64,000 bases of DNA from Tipula vernalis (lineage: Eukaryota; Arthropoda; Insecta; Diptera; Tipulidae), in contig OY282560.1 of NCBI GenBank assembly GCA_958295665.1, positions 95,023,930 through 95,087,929 on the forward strand, in the 5' to 3' direction. The notes beneath the pieces are model-generated. The model was not told where the DNA came from. It ran no database searches and saw only the letters and a program-made list of their open reading frames with translations. Shown here one piece after another: positions 38,497 to 52,508 of the stretch. The stretch's first letter is position 1, and the number at the start of each line of letters is the position of its first letter. The position numbers and the translations under genes are program-made.

Positions 38497-41264
38497 GAAA
38501 CCTATTGATAGAGATATCAACCATCGTAATCGGACCATTTTAGATTTTTGCCGCTCAAAAACTTGTGGGCTATAGCACAGTTGATTTTCAATAAAATTGA
38601 ATTTTCTAAGAAATGTTTTGAAATAATCAAGCAATCAAAATGAAAATTGTCACAGCAATTACAGGTCCCGAAACCTATTGATAGAGGTATCAACCATCGT
38701 AATCAGACCATTTTAGATTTTTGCCGCCCAAAAACTTGTGGGTTATAGCACAGTTGATTTTCAATAAAATTGAATTTTCTAAGAAATGTTTAGAAATAAT
38801 CAAGCAATCAAAATGAAAATTGTCACAGCAATTACAGGTCCCGAAACCTATTGAAAGAGGTATCAACCATCGTAATCAGACCATTTTAGATTTTTGCCGC
38901 CCAAAAACTTGTGGGTTATAGCACAGTTGATTTTCAATAAAATTGAATTTTCTAAGAAATGTTTAGAAATAATCAAGCAATCAAAATAAAAATTGTCACA
39001 GCAATTACAGGTCCCGAAACCTATTGATAGAGATATCAACCATCGTAATCGGACCATTTTAGATTTTTGCCGCTCAAAAACTTGTGGGCTATAGCACAGT
39101 TGATTTTCAATAAAATTGAATTTTCTAAGAAATGTTTTGAAATAATCAAGCAATCAAAATGAAAATTGTCACAGCAATTACAGGTCCCGAAACCTATTGA
39201 TAGAGGTATCAACCATCGTAATCGGACCATTTTAGATTTTTGCCGCCCAAAAACTTGTGGGCTATAGCACAGTTGATTTTCAATAAAATTGAATTTTCTA
39301 AGAAATGTTTAGAAATAATCAAGCAATCAAAATGAAAATTGTCACAGCAATTACAGGTCCCGAAACCTATTGATAGAGGTATCAACCATCGTAATCAGAC
39401 CATTTTAGATTTTTGCCGCCCAAAAACTTGTGGGTTATAGCACAGTTGATTTTCAATAAAATTGAATTTTCTAAGAAATGTTTAGAAATAATCAAGCAAT
39501 CAAAATAAAAATTGTCACAGCAATTACAGGTCCCGAAACCTATTGATAGAGGTATCAGCCATCGTAATCGGACCATTTTAGATTTTTGCCGCTCAAAAAC
39601 TTGTGGGCTATAGCACAGTTGATTTTTAATAAAATTGAATTTTCTAAGAAATGTTAAGAAATAATCGACCAATCAAAATGAAAATTGTCACAGCAATTAC
39701 AGGTCCCGAAACCTATTGATAGAGGTATCAACCATCGTAATCGGACCATTTTAAATTTTTGCCGCCCAAAAACTTGTGGGCTATAGCTCAGTTGTTTTTC
39801 AATAAAATTGAATTTTCTAAGAAATGTTTAGAAATAATCGAGCAATCAAAATGAAAATTGTCACAGCAATTACAGGTCCCGAAACCTATTGATAGAGGTA
39901 TCAGCCATTGTAATCGGACCATTTTAGATTTTTGCCGCCCAAAAACTTGTGGGCTATAGCTCAGTTGATTTTCAATAAAATTGAATTTTCTAAGAAATGT
40001 TAAGAAATAATCGAGCAATCAAAATGAAAATTGTCACAGCAATTACAGGTCCCGAAACCTATTGATAGAGGTATCAACCATCGTAATCAGACCATTTTAG
40101 ATTTTTGCCGCCCAAAAACTTGTGGGTTATAGCACAGTTGATTTTCAATAAAATTGAATTTTCTAAGAAATGTTTAGAAATAATCAAGCAATCAAAATAA
40201 AAATTGTCACAGCAATTACAGGTCCCGAAACCTATTGATAGAGATATCAACCATCGTAATCGGACCATTTTAGATTTTTGCCGCCCAAAAACTTGTGGGC
40301 TATAGGACAGTTGATTTTCAATAAAATTGAATTTTCTAAGAAATGTTTAGAAATAATCAAGCAATCAAAATGAAAATTGTCACAGCAATTACAGGTCCCG
40401 AAACCTATTGATAGAGGTATCAGCCATCGTAATCGGACCATTTTAGATTTTTGCCGCCCAAAAACTTGTGGGCTATAGCACAGTTGTTTTTCAATAAAAT
40501 TGAATTTTCTAAGAAATGTTTAGAAATAATCGAGCAATCAAAATGAAAATTGTCACAGCAATTACAGGTCCCGAAACCTATTGATAGAGGTATCAACCAT
40601 CGTAATCAGACCATTTTAGATTTTTGCCGCCCAAAAACTTGTGGGTTATAGCACAGTTGATTTTCAATAAAATTGAATTTTCTAAGAAATGTTTAGAAAT
40701 AATCAAGCAATCAAAATAAAAATTGTCACAGCAATTACAGGTCCCGAAACCTATTGATAGAGATATCAACCATCGTAATCGGACCATTTTAGATTTTTGC
40801 CGCTCAAAAACTTGTGGGCTATAGCACAGTTGATTTTCAATAAAATTGAATTTTCTAAGAAATGTTTAGAAATAATCAAGCAATCAAAATGAAAATTGTC
40901 ACAGCAATTACAGGTCCCGAAACCTATTGATAGAGGTATCAACCATCGTAATCGGACCATTTTAGATTTTTGCCGCCCAAAAACTTGTGGGCTATAGCAC
41001 AGTTGATTTTCAATAAAATTGAATTTTCTTAGAAATGTTTAGAAATAATCAAGCAATCAAAATGCAAATTGTCACAGCAATTACAGGTCCCGAAACCTAT
41101 TGATAGAGGTATCAGCCATTGTAATCGGACCATTTTAGATTTTTGCCGCCCAAAAACTTGTGGGCTATAGCTCAGTTGATTTTCAATAAAATTGAATTTT
41201 CTAAGAAATGTTAAGAAATAATCGAGCAATCAAAATGAAAATTGTCACAGCAATTACAGGTCCC
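38497..41264. repeat. 2,768-bp 16-monomer HOR, copy 2
   Basis: It abuts copy 1 and matches it throughout except one substitution noticed (ttgaaagagg near 38855 against ttgatagagg). Homology ends at 41265, where catcttaatcag and C59T with a normal tail appear. Confidence 0.9.
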
Positions 41265-41956
41265 GAAACCTATTGATAGAGGTATCAACCATCTTAATCA
41301 GACCATTTTAGATTTTTGCCGCTCAAAAACTTGTGGGCTATAGCACAGTTGATTTTCAATAAAATTGAATTTTCTAAGAAATGTTTAGAAATAATCAAGC
41401 AATCAAAATGAAAATTGTCACAGCAATTACAGGTCCCGAAACCTATTGATAGAGGTATCAACCATCGTAATCAGACCATTTTAGATTTTTGCCGCCCAAA
41501 AACTTGTGGGTTATAGCACAGTTGATTTTCAATAAAATTGAATTTTCTAAGAAATGTTTAGAAATAATCAAGCAATCAAAATGAAAATTGTCACAGCAAT
41601 TACAGGTCCCGAAACCTATTGATAGAGGTATCAACCATCGTAATCGGACCATTTTAGATTTTTGCCGCCCAAAAACTTGTGGGCTATAGCACAGTTGATT
41701 TTCAATAAAATTGAATTTTCTAAGAAATGTTTAGAAATAATCAAGCAATCAAAATGAAAATTGTCACAGCAATTACAGGTCCCGAAACCTATTGATAGAG
41801 GTATCAACCATCGTAATCGGACCATTTTAGATTTTTGCCGCCCAAAAACTTGTGGGCTATAGCACAGTTGATTTTCAATAAAATTGAATTTTCTTAGAAA
41901 TGTTTAGAAATAATCGAGCAATCAAAATGCAAATTGTCACAGCAATTACAGGTCCC

Positions 41957-42129
41957 GAAACCTATTGATAGAGGTATCAACCATCGTAATCGGACCATTT
42001 TAGATTTTTGCCCCCCAAAAACTTGTGGGCTATAGCACAGTTGATTTTCAATAAAATTGAATTTTCTAAGAAATGTTTAGAAATAATCGAGCAATCAAAA
42101 TGAAAATTGTCACAGCAATTACAGGTCCC
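41957..42129. repeat. Isolated G57C (cccccc) monomer far from its domain
   Basis: This copy looks identical to the left-domain monomer at 1320-1492, including ccccccaaaa, cgagc and tgaaaattg, and like it follows a monomer ending in tgcaaattg. Apart from it, the G57C class is not seen after 10493-10665. It marks the border where central variants give way to right-domain variants. Confidence 0.8.
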
Positions 42130-42302
42130 GAAACCTATTGATAGAGGTATCAGCCATTGTAATCGGACCATTTTAGATTTTTGCCGCTCAAAAACTTGTG
42201 GGCTATAGCACAGTTGATTTTCAATAAAATTGAATTTTCTAAGAAATGTTTAGAAATAATCGACCAATCAAAATGAAAAATGTCACAGCAATTACAGGTC
42301 CC

Positions 42303-44032
42303 GAAACCTATTGATAGAGGTATCAAATATCGTAATCGGACCATTTTAGATTTTTGCCGCTCAAAAACTTGTGGGCTATAGCACAGTTGATTTTCAATAA
42401 AATTGAATTTTCTAAGAAATGTTAAGAAATAATCGACCAATCAAAATGAAAACTGTCACAGCAATTACAGGTCCCGAAACCTATTGATAGAGGTATCAAC
42501 TATCGTAATCGGACCATTTTAGATTTTTGCCGCTCAAAAACTTGTGGGCTATAGCACAGTTGATTTTCAATAAAATTGAATTTTCTAAGAAATGTTAAGA
42601 AATAATCGACCAATCAAAATGAAAATTGTCACAGCAATTACAGGTCCCGAAACCTATTGATAGAGGTATCAACCATCGTAATCGGACCATTTTAAATTTT
42701 TGCCGCCCAAAAACTTGTGGGCTATAGCTCAGTTGTTTTTCAATAAAATTGAATTTTCTAAGAAATGTTTAGAAATAATCGAGCAATCAAAATGAAAATT
42801 GTCACAGCAATTACAGGTCCCGAAACCTATTGATAGAGGTATCAGCCATTGTAATCGGACCATTTTAGATTTTTGCCGCCCAAAAACTTGTGGGCTATAG
42901 CTCAGTTGATTTTCAATAAAATTGAATTTTCTAAGAAATGTTAAGAAATAATCGAGCAATCAAAATGAAAATTGTCACAGCAATTACAGGTCCCGAAACC
43001 TATTGATAGAGGTATCAACCATCGTAATCGGACCATTTTAGATTTTTGCCGCCCAAAAACTTGTGGGCTATAGCACAGTTGATTTTCAATAAAATTAAAT
43101 TTTCTAAGAAATGTTTAGAAATAATCAAGCAATCAAAATGAAAATTGTCACAGCAATTACAGGTCCCATAACCTATTGATAGAGGTATCAACCATCGTAA
43201 TCAGACCATTTTAGATTTTTGCCGCCCAAAAACTTGTGGGTTATAGCACAGTTGATTTTCAATAAAATTGAATTTTCTAAGAAATGTTTAGAAATAATCA
43301 AGCAATCAAAATGAAAATTATCACAGCAATTACAGGTCCCGAAACCTGTTGATAGAGGTATCAACCATCGTAGTCAGACCATTTTAGATTTTTGCCGCCC
43401 AAAAACTTGTGGGCTATAGCACAGTTGATTTTCAATAAAATTAAATTTTCTAAGAAATGTTTAGAAATAATCAAGCAATCAAAATGAAAATTGTCACAGC
43501 AATTACAGGTCCCATAACCTATTGATAGAGGTATCAACCATCGTAATCAGACCATTTTAGATTTTTGCCGCCCAAAAACTTGTGGGCTATAGCACAGTTG
43601 ATTTTCAATAAAATTGAATTTTCTAAGAAATGTTTAGAAATAATCAAGCAATCAAAATGAAAATTGTCACAGCAATTACAGGTCCCGAAACCTATTGATA
43701 GAGGTATCAACCATCGTAATCGGACCATTTTAGATTTTGGCCGCCCAAAAACTTGTGGGCTATAGTACAGTTGATTTTCAATAAAATTGAATTTTCTAAG
43801 AAATGTTAAGAAATAATCGACCAATCAAAATGAAAATTGTCACAGCAATTACAGGTCCCGAAACCTATTGATAGAGGTATCAACCATCGTAATCGGACCA
43901 TTTTAGATTTTTGCCGCCCAAAAACTTGTGGGCTATAGCACAGTTGTTTTTCAATAAAATTGAATTTTCTAAGAAATGTTTAGAAATAATCAAGCAATCA
44001 AAATAAAAATTGTCACAGCAATTACAGGTCCC
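42303..44032. repeat. 10-monomer, 1,730-bp block, copy 1
   Basis: It matches 52509-54238 (offset 10,206 bp), and its first eight monomers match 55449-56832. Ordered markers: C59T with gttaag and cgacc; C26T with C59T; ttttaaattt with agctcagttgttt; A24G/C29T with agctcag; G103A; cccataacc; tagtcag with G103A; cccataacc; ttggccg with tatagtacag; A88T with aaaataaaaa. It contains the first G103A and cataacc monomers of the window. Confidence 0.82.
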
Positions 44033-44724
44033 GAAACCTATTGATAGAGGTATCAACCATCGTAATCAGACCATTTTAGATTTTTGCCGCTCAAAAACTT
44101 GTGGGCTATAGTACAGTTGATTTTCAATAAAATTGAATTTTCTAAGAAATGTTAAGAAATAATCGACCAATCAAAATGAAAATTGTCACAGCAATTACAG
44201 GTCCCGAAACCTATTGATAGAGGTATCAACCATCGTAATCGGACCATTTTAGATTTTTGCCGCCCAAAAACTTGTGGGCTATAGCACAGTTGATTTTCAA
44301 TAAAATTGAATTTTCTAAGAAATGTTTAGAAATAATCGAGCAATCAAAATGAAAATTATCACAGCAATTACAGGTCCCGAAACCTATTGATAGAGGTATC
44401 AGCCATTGTAATCGGACCATTTTAGATTTTTGCCGCTCAAAAACTTGTGGGCTATAGCTCAGTTGTTTTTCAATAAAATTGAATTTTCTAAGAAATGTTT
44501 AGAAATAATCAAGCAATCAAAATGAAAATTGTCACAGCAATTACAGGTCCCGAAACCTATTGATAGAGGTATCAACCATCGTAATCGGACCATTTTAGAT
44601 TTTTGCCGCCCAAAAACTTGTGGGCTATAGCACAGTTGATTTTCAATAAAATTGAATTTTCTAAGAAATGTTAAGAAATAATCGACCAATCAAAATGAAA
44701 ATTGTCACAGCAATTACAGGTCCC

Positions 44725-45934
44725 GAAACCTATTGATAGAGGTATCAACCATCGTAATCGGACCATTTTAAATTTTTGCCGCCCAAAAACTTGTGGGCTA
44801 TAGCTCAGTTGTTTTTCAATAAAATTGAATTTTCTAAGAAATGTTTAGAAATAATCAAGCAATCAAAATGAAAATTGTCACAGCAATTACAGGTCCCGAA
44901 ACCTATTGATAGAGGTATCAGCCATTGTAATCGGACCATTTTAGATTTTTGCCGCCCAAAAACTTGTGGGCTATAGCTCAGTTGATTTTCAATAAAATTG
45001 AATTTTCTAAGAAATGTTAAGAAATAATCGAGCAATCAAAATGAAAATTGTCACAGCAATTACAGGTCCCGAAACCTATTGATAGAGGTATCAACCATCG
45101 TAATCGGACCATTTTAGATTTTTGCCGCCCAAAAACTTGTGGGCTATAGCACAGTTGATTTTCAATAAAATTAAATTTTCTAAGAAATGTTTAGAAATAA
45201 TCAAGCAATCAAAATGAAAATTGTCACAGCAATTACAGGTCCCATAACCTATTGATAGAGGTATCAACCATCGTAATCAGACCATTTTAGATTTTTGCCG
45301 CCCAAAAACTTGTGGGTTATAGCACAGTTGATTTTCAATAAAATTGAATTTTCTAAGAAATGTTTAGAAATAATCAAGCAATCAAAATGAAAATTATCAC
45401 AGCAATTACAGGTCCCGAAACCTGTTGATAGAGGTATCAACCATCGTAGTCAGACCATTTTAGATTTTTGCCGCCCAAAAACTTGTGGGCTATAGCACAG
45501 TTGATTTTCAATAAAATTGAATTTTCTAAGAAATGTTTAGAAATAATCGAGCAATCAAAATGAAAATTGTCACAGCAATTACAGGTCCCGAAACCTATTG
45601 ATAAGGTATCAACTATCGTAATCGGACCATTTTAGATTTTTGCCGCCCAAAAACTTGTGGGCTATAGCTCAGTTGATTTTCAATAAAATTGAATTTTCTA
45701 AGAAATGTTTAGAAATAATCAAGCAATCAAAATGAAAATTGTCACAGCAATTACAGGTCCCGAAACCTATTGATAGAGGTATCAACCATCGTAATCGGAC
45801 CATTTTAGATTTTGGCCGCCCAAAAACTTGTGGGCTATAGTACAGTTGATTTTCAATAAAATTGAATTTTCTAAGAAATGTTAAGAAATAATCGACCAAT
45901 CAAAATGAAAATTGTCACAGCAATTACAGGTCCC
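44725..45934. repeat. 7-monomer block repeated at 54239-55448
   Basis: Order: ttttaaattt with agctcagttgttt; A24G/C29T with agctcag; G103A; cccataacc with C74T; tagtcag with cgagc; the 172-bp gataagg monomer; ttggccg with tatagtacag. The same seven occur 9,514 bp downstream with small differences (gacttttgcc at 54585, aatcgg at 54758, tgcaaattg in 55104-55275, tgaaaaatg ending 55276-55448). Confidence 0.8.
45590..45761. repeat. 172-bp gataagg monomer inside the right domain
   Basis: Position-15 deletion with C26T, the head of the left-domain 172-bp class, followed by a different 3' part (agctcag, no A97T, caagc). The preceding monomer ends cgagc with aaaattgtc. The left-type tract thus spans a monomer junction, as in a conversion patch. 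Confidence 0.8.
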
Positions 45935-46280
45935 GAAACCTATTGATAGAGGTATCAACCATCGTAATCGGACCATTTTAGATTTTTGCCGCCCAAAAAC
46001 TTGTGGGCTATAGCACAGTTGATTTTCAATAATATTGAATTTTCTAAGAAATGTTTAGAAATAATCAAGCAATCAAAATGAAAATTGTCACAGCAATTAC
46101 AGGTCCCGAAACCTATTGATAGAGGTATCAGCCATTGTAATCGGACCATTTTAGATTTTTGCCGCCCAAAAACTTGTGGGCTACAGCACAGTTGATTTTC
46201 AATAAAATTGAATTTTCTAAGAAATGTTTAGAAATAATCAAGCAATCAAAATGAAAATTATCACAGCAATTACAGGTCCC
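45935..46280. repeat. 2-monomer block with private aatattg, repeated at 56833-57178
   Basis: The change caataatattg appears at both sites, followed by an A24G/C29T, T77C monomer and a junction reading cccaaaacctg (46281 and 57179). Three private markers in a row show common origin at an offset of 10,898 bp. Confidence 0.78.
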
Positions 46281-48010
46281 AAAACCTGTTGATAGAGGTA
46301 TCAACCATCGTAGTCAGACCATTTTAGATTTTTGCCGCCCAAAAACTTGTGGGCTATAGCACAGTTGATTTTCAATAAAATTGAATTTTCTAAGAAATGT
46401 TTAGAAATAATCGAGCAATCAAAATGAAAATTGTCACAGCAATTACAGGTCCCGAAACCTATTGATAGAGGTATCAGCCATTGTAATCGGACCATTTTAG
46501 ATTTTTGCCGCCCAAAAACTTGTGGGCTATAGCTCAGTTGATTTTCAATAAAATTGAATTTTCTAAGAAATGTTAAGAAATAATCGAGCAATCAAAATGA
46601 AAATTGTCACAGCAATTACAGGTCCCGAAACCTATTGATAGAGGTATCAACCTACGTAATCGGACCATTTTAGATTTTTGCCGCCCAAAAACTTGTGGGC
46701 TATAGCACAGTTGATTTTCAATAAAATTAAATTTTCTAAGAAATGTTTAGAAATAATCAAGCAATCAAAATGAAAATTATCACAGCAATTACAGGTCCCG
46801 AAACCTGTTGATAGAGGTATCAACCATCGTAGTCAGACCATTTTAGATTTTTGCCGCCCAAAAACTTGTGGGCTATAGCACAGTTGATTTTCAATAAAAT
46901 TAAATTTTCTAAGAAATGTTTAGAAATAATCAAGCAATCAAAATGAAAATTTTCACAGCAATTACAGGTCCCGAAACCTATTGATAGAGGTATCAGCCAT
47001 TGTAATCGGACCATTTTAGATTTTTGCCGCCCAAAAACTTGTGGGCTACAGCACAGTTGATTTTCAATAAAATTGAATTTTCTAAGAAATGTTTAGAAAT
47101 AATCAAGCAATCAAAATGAAAATTATCACAGCAATTACAGGTCCCGAAACCTGTTGATAGAGGTATCAACCATCGTAGTCAGACCATTTTAGATTTTTGC
47201 CGCCCAAAAACTTGTGGGCTATAGCACAGTTGATTTTCAATAAAATTAAATTTTCTAAGAAATGTTTAGAAATAATCGAGCAATCAAAATGAAAATTGTC
47301 ACAGCAATTACAGGTCCCGAAACCTATTGATAGAGGTATCAACCTACGTAATCGGACCATTTTAGATTTTTGCCGCCCAAAAACTTGTGGGCTATAGCAC
47401 AGTTGATTTTCAATAAAATTAAATTTTCTAAGAAATGTTTAGAAATAATCAAGCAATCAAAATGAAAATTATCACAGCAATTACAGGTCCCGTAACCTGT
47501 TGATAGAGGTATCAACCATCGTAGTCAGACCATTTTAGATTTTTGCCGCCCAAAAACTTGTGGGCTATAGCACAGTTGATTTTCAATAAAATTAAATTTT
47601 CTAAGAAATGTTTAGAAATAATCAAGCAATCAAAATGAAAATTATCACAGCAATTACAGGTCCCGAAACCTGTTGATAGAGGTATCAACCATCGTAGTCA
47701 GACCATTTTAGATTTTTGCCGCTCAAAAACTTGTGGGCTATAGCACAGTTGATTTTCAATAAAATTAAATTTTCTAAGAAATGTTTAGAAATAATCAAGC
47801 AATCAAAATGAAAATTGTCACAGCAATTACAGGTCCCGAAACCTATTGATAGAGGTATCAGCCGTTGTAATCGGACCATTTTAGATTTTTGCCGCCCAAA
47901 AACTTGTGGGCTACAGCACAGTTGATTTTCAATAAAATTGAATTTTCTAAGAAATGTTTAGAAATAATCAAGCAATCAAAATGAAAATTATCACAGCAAT
48001 TACAGGTCCC

Positions 48011-48529
48011 ATAACCTATTGATAGAGGTATCAACCATCGTAATCAGACCATTTTAGATTTTGGCCGCCCAAAAACATGTGGGCTATAGTACAGTTGATT
48101 TTCAATAAAATTGAATTTTCTAAGAAATGTTAAGAAATAATCGACCAATCAAAATGAAAATTGTCACAGCAATTACAGGTCCCGAAACCTATTGATAGAG
48201 GTATCAACCATCGTAATCGGACCATTTTAGATTTTTGCCGCCCAAAAACTTGTGGGCTATAGCACAGTTGATTTTCAATAAAATTGAATTTTCTAAGAAA
48301 TGTTTAGAAATAATCGAGCAATCAAAATGAAAATTGTCACAGCAATTACAGGTCCCGAAACCTATTGATAGAGGTATCAGCCATTGTAATCGGACCATTT
48401 TAGATTTTTGCCGCCCAAAAACTTGTGGGCTATAGCTCAGTTGATTTTCAATAAAATTGAATTTTCTAAGAAATGTTAAGAAATAATCGAGCAATCAAAA
48501 TGAAAATTGTCACAGCAATTACAGGTCCC
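48011..48529. repeat. 3-monomer block repeated at 57352-57870
   Basis: Both start with cccataacc and ttggccg plus a private aaaacatgtg, followed by a consensus head with cgagc and an A24G/C29T monomer with agctcag and gttaag. Offset 9,341 bp. Beyond it, the left copy has extra monomers (48530-48875) before the cctacgtaatc monomer with aaaattatc that is reached at once at 57871. Confidence 0.78.
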
Positions 48530-50259
48530 GAAACCTATTGATAGAGGTATCAACCTACGTAATCGGACCATTTTAGATTTTTGCCGCCCAAAAACTTGTG
48601 GGCTATAGCACAGTTGATTTTCAATAAAATTAAATTTTCTAAGAAATGTTTAGAAATAATCAAGCAATCAAAATGAAAATTGTCACAGCAATTACAGGTC
48701 CCGAAACCTATTGATAGAGGTATCAACCATCGTAATCGGACCATTTTAGATTTTTGCCGCCCAAAAACTTGTGGGCTATAGCTCAGTTGATTTTCAATAA
48801 AATTGAATTTTCTAAGAAATGTTAAGAAATAATCGAGCAATCAAAATGAAAATTGTCACAGCAATTACAGGTCCCGAAACCTATTGATAGAGGTATCAAC
48901 CTACGTAATCGGACCATTTTAGATTTTTGCCGCCCAAAAACTTGTGGGCTATAGCACAGTTGATTTTCAATAAAATTAAATTTTCTAAGAAATGTTTAGA
49001 AATAATCAAGCAATCAAAATGAAAATTATCACAGCAATTACAGGTCCCGAAACCTGTTGATAGAGGTATCAACCATCGTAGTCAGACCATTTTAGATTTT
49101 TGCCGCCCAAAAACTTGTGGGCTATAGCACAGTTGATTTTCAATAAAATTAAATTTTCTAAGAAATGTTTAGAAATAATCAAGCAATCAAAATGAAAATT
49201 GTCACAGCAATTACAGGTCCCGAAACCTATTGATAGAGGTATCAGCCATTGTAATCGGACCATTTTAGATTTTTGCCGCCCAAAAACTTGTGGGCTACAG
49301 CACAGTTGATTTTCAATAAAATTGAATTTTCTAAGAAATGTTTAGAAATAATCAAGCAATCAAAATGAAAATTATCACAGCAATTACAGGTCCCGAAACC
49401 TGTTGATAGAGGTATCAACCATCGTAGTCAGACCATTTTAGATTTTTGCCGCCCAAAAACTTGTGGGCTATAGCACAGTTGATTTTCAATAAAATTAAAT
49501 TTTCTAAGAAATGTTTAGAAATAATCAAGCAATCAAAATGAAAATTGTCACAGCAATTACAGGTCCCGAAACCTATTGATAGAGGTATCAACCATCGTAA
49601 TCGGACCATTTTAGATTTTGGCCGCCCAAAAACTTGTGGGCTATAGTACAGTTGATTTTCAATAAAATTGAATTTTCTAAGAAATGTTAAGAAATAATCG
49701 ACCAATCAAAATGAAAATTGTCACAGCAATTACAGGTCCCGAAACCTATTGATAGAGGTATCAACCATCGTAATCGGACCATTTTAGATTTTTGCCGCCC
49801 AAAAACTTGTGGGCTATAGCACAGTTGATTTTCAATAAAATTGAATTTTCTAAGAAATGTTTAGAAATAATCGAGCAATCAAAATGAAAATTGTTACAGC
49901 AATTACAGGTCCCGAAACCTATTGATAGAGGTATCAGCCATTGTAATCGGACCATTTTAGATTTTTGCCGCCCAAAAACTTGTGGGCTATAGCACAGTTG
50001 ATTTTCAATAAAATTAAATTTTCTAAGAAATGTTAAGAAATAATCGAGCAATCAAAATGAAAATTGTCACAGCAATTACAGGTCCCGAAACCTATTGATA
50101 GAGGTATCAACCATCGTAATCGGACCATTTTAGATTTTTGCCGCCCAAAAACTTGTGGGCTATAGCACAGTTGATTTTCAATAAAATTAAATTTTCTAAG
50201 AAATGTTTAGAAATAATCAAGCAATCAAAATGAAAATTATCACAGCAATTACAGGTCCC

Positions 50260-51124
50260 GAAACCTGTTGATAGAGGTATCAACCATCGTAGTCAGACCA
50301 TTTTAGAATTTTGCCGCCCAAAAACTTGTGGGCTATAGCACAGTTGATTTTCAATAAAATTAAATTTTCTAAGAAATGTTTAGAAATAATCAAGCAATCA
50401 AAATGAAAATTGTCACAGCAATTACAGGTCCCGAAACCTATTGATAGAGGTATCAGCCATTGTAATCGGACCATTTTAGATTTTTGCCGCCCAAAAACTT
50501 GTGGGCTACAGCACAGTTGATTTTCAATAAAATTGAATTTTCTAAGAAATGTTTAGAAATAATCAAGCAATCAAAATGAAAATTATCACAGCAATTACAG
50601 GTCCCGAAACCTGTTGATAGAGGTATCAACCATCGTAGTCAGACCATTTTAGATTTTTGCCGCCCAAAAACTTGTGGGCTATAGCACAGTTGATTTTCAA
50701 TAAAATTAAATTTTCTAAGAAATGTTTAGAAATAATCAAGCAATCAAAATGAAAATTGTCACAGCAATTACAGGTCCCGAAACCTATTGATAGAGGTATC
50801 AGCCATTGTAATCGGACCATTTTAGATTTTTGCCGCCCAAAAACTTGTGGGCTACAGCACAGTTGATTTTCAATAAAATTGAATTTTCTAAGAAATGTTT
50901 AGAAATAATCAAGCAATCAAAATGAAAATTATCACAGCAATTACAGGTCCCGAAACCTGTTGATAGAGGTATCAACCATCGTAGTCAGACCATTTTAGAT
51001 TTTTGCCGCCCAAAAACTTGTGGGCTATAGCACAGTTGATTTTCAATAAAATTAAATTTTCTAAGAAATGTTTAGAAATAATCAAGCAATCAAAATGAAA
51101 ATTATCACAGCAATTACAGGTCCC
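50260..51124. repeat. A-B dimer run, 346-bp HOR
   Basis: Type A: cctgttg, tagtcag, aaaattaaatttt, aaaattgtc. Type B: A24G/C29T, T77C, aaaattgaatttt, aaaattatc. Here A-B-A-B-A. The first A has the private ttagaattttgcc. Similar runs lie at 46800-47318, 49049-49567, 58044-58908, 59774-60465 and 62196-62887. Confidence 0.82.
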
Positions 51125-52508
51125 GAAACCTGTTGATAGAGGTATCAACCATCGTAGTCAGACCATTTTAGATTTTTGCCGCCCAAAAACTTGTGGGCTA
51201 TAGCACAGTTGATTTTCAATAAAATTAAATTTTCTAAGAAATGTTTAGAAATAATCAAGCAATCAAAATGAAAATTGTCACAGCAATTACAGGTCCCGAA
51301 ACCTATTGATAGAGGTATCAACCATCGTAATCGGACCATTTTAGATTTTGGCCGCCCAAAAACTTGTGGGCTATAGTACAGTTGATTTTCAATAAAATTG
51401 AATTTTCTAAGAAATGTTAAGAAATAATCGACCAATCAAAATGAAAATTGTCACAGCAATTACAGGTCCCGAAACCTATTGATAGAGGTATCAACCATCG
51501 TAATCGGACCATTTTAGATTTTTGCCGCCCAAAAACTTGTGGGCTATAGCACAGTTGATTTTCAATAAAATTGAATTTTCTAAGAAATGTTTAGAAATAA
51601 TCGAGCAATCAAAATGAAAATTGTCACAGCAATTACAGGTCCCGAAACCTATTGATAGAGGTATCAGCCATTGTAATCGGACCATTTTAGATTTTTGCCG
51701 CTCAAAAACTTGTGGGCTATAGCACAGTTGATTTTCAATAAAATTGAATTTTCTAAGAAATGTTTAGAAATAATCGACCAATCAAAATGAAAAATGTCAC
51801 AACAATTACAGGTCCCGAAACCTATTGATAGAGGTATCAGCCATTGTAATCGGACCATTTTAGATTTTTGCCGCCCAAAAACTTGTGGGCTATAGCTCAG
51901 TTGATTTTCAATAAAATTGAATTTTCTAAGAAATGTTAAGAAATAATCGAGCAATCAAAATGAAAATTGTCACAGCAATTACAGGTCCCGAAACCTATTG
52001 ATAGAGGTATCAACCATCGTAATCGGACCATTTTAGATTTTTGCCGCCCAAAAACTTGTGGGCTATAGCACAGTTGATTTTCAATAAAATTAAATTTTCT
52101 AAGAAATGTTTAGAAAAAATCAAGCAATCAAAATGAAAATTATCACAGCAATTACAGGTCCCGAAACCTGTTGATAGAGGTATCAACCATCGTAGTCAGA
52201 CCATTTTAGATTTTTGCCGCCCAAAAACTTGTGGGCTATAGCACAGTTGATTTTCAATAAAATTAAATTTTCTAAGAAATGTTTAGAAATAATCAAGCAA
52301 TCAAAATGAAAATTGTCACAGCAATTACAGGTCCCGAAACCTATTGATAGAGGTATCAGCCATTGTAATCGGACCATTTTAGATTTTTGCCGCCCAAAAA
52401 CTTGTGGGCTACAGCACAGTTGATTTTCAATAAAATTGAATTTTCTAAGAAATGTTTAGAAATAATCAAGCAATCAAAATGAAAAATGTCACAGCAATTA
52501 CAGGTCCC

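Larger units (their letters stand above)
10320..41956. repeat. Central satellite domain, regular 173-bp phase
   Basis: The phase stays at 173 bp except for a 157-bp monomer (24679) and a 167-bp monomer (28296). Frequent variants are C59T (gccgctc), G36A (aatcag), C74T (gggttatag), G18A (gagatatc), G146A (aaaataaaaa), C80G (ctataggac), A81T (agctcag) and T122A (gttaag). They recur in ordered strings that define duplicated blocks of 4 to 20 monomers, listed separately. No gene or non-satellite sequence is present. Confidence 0.88.
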
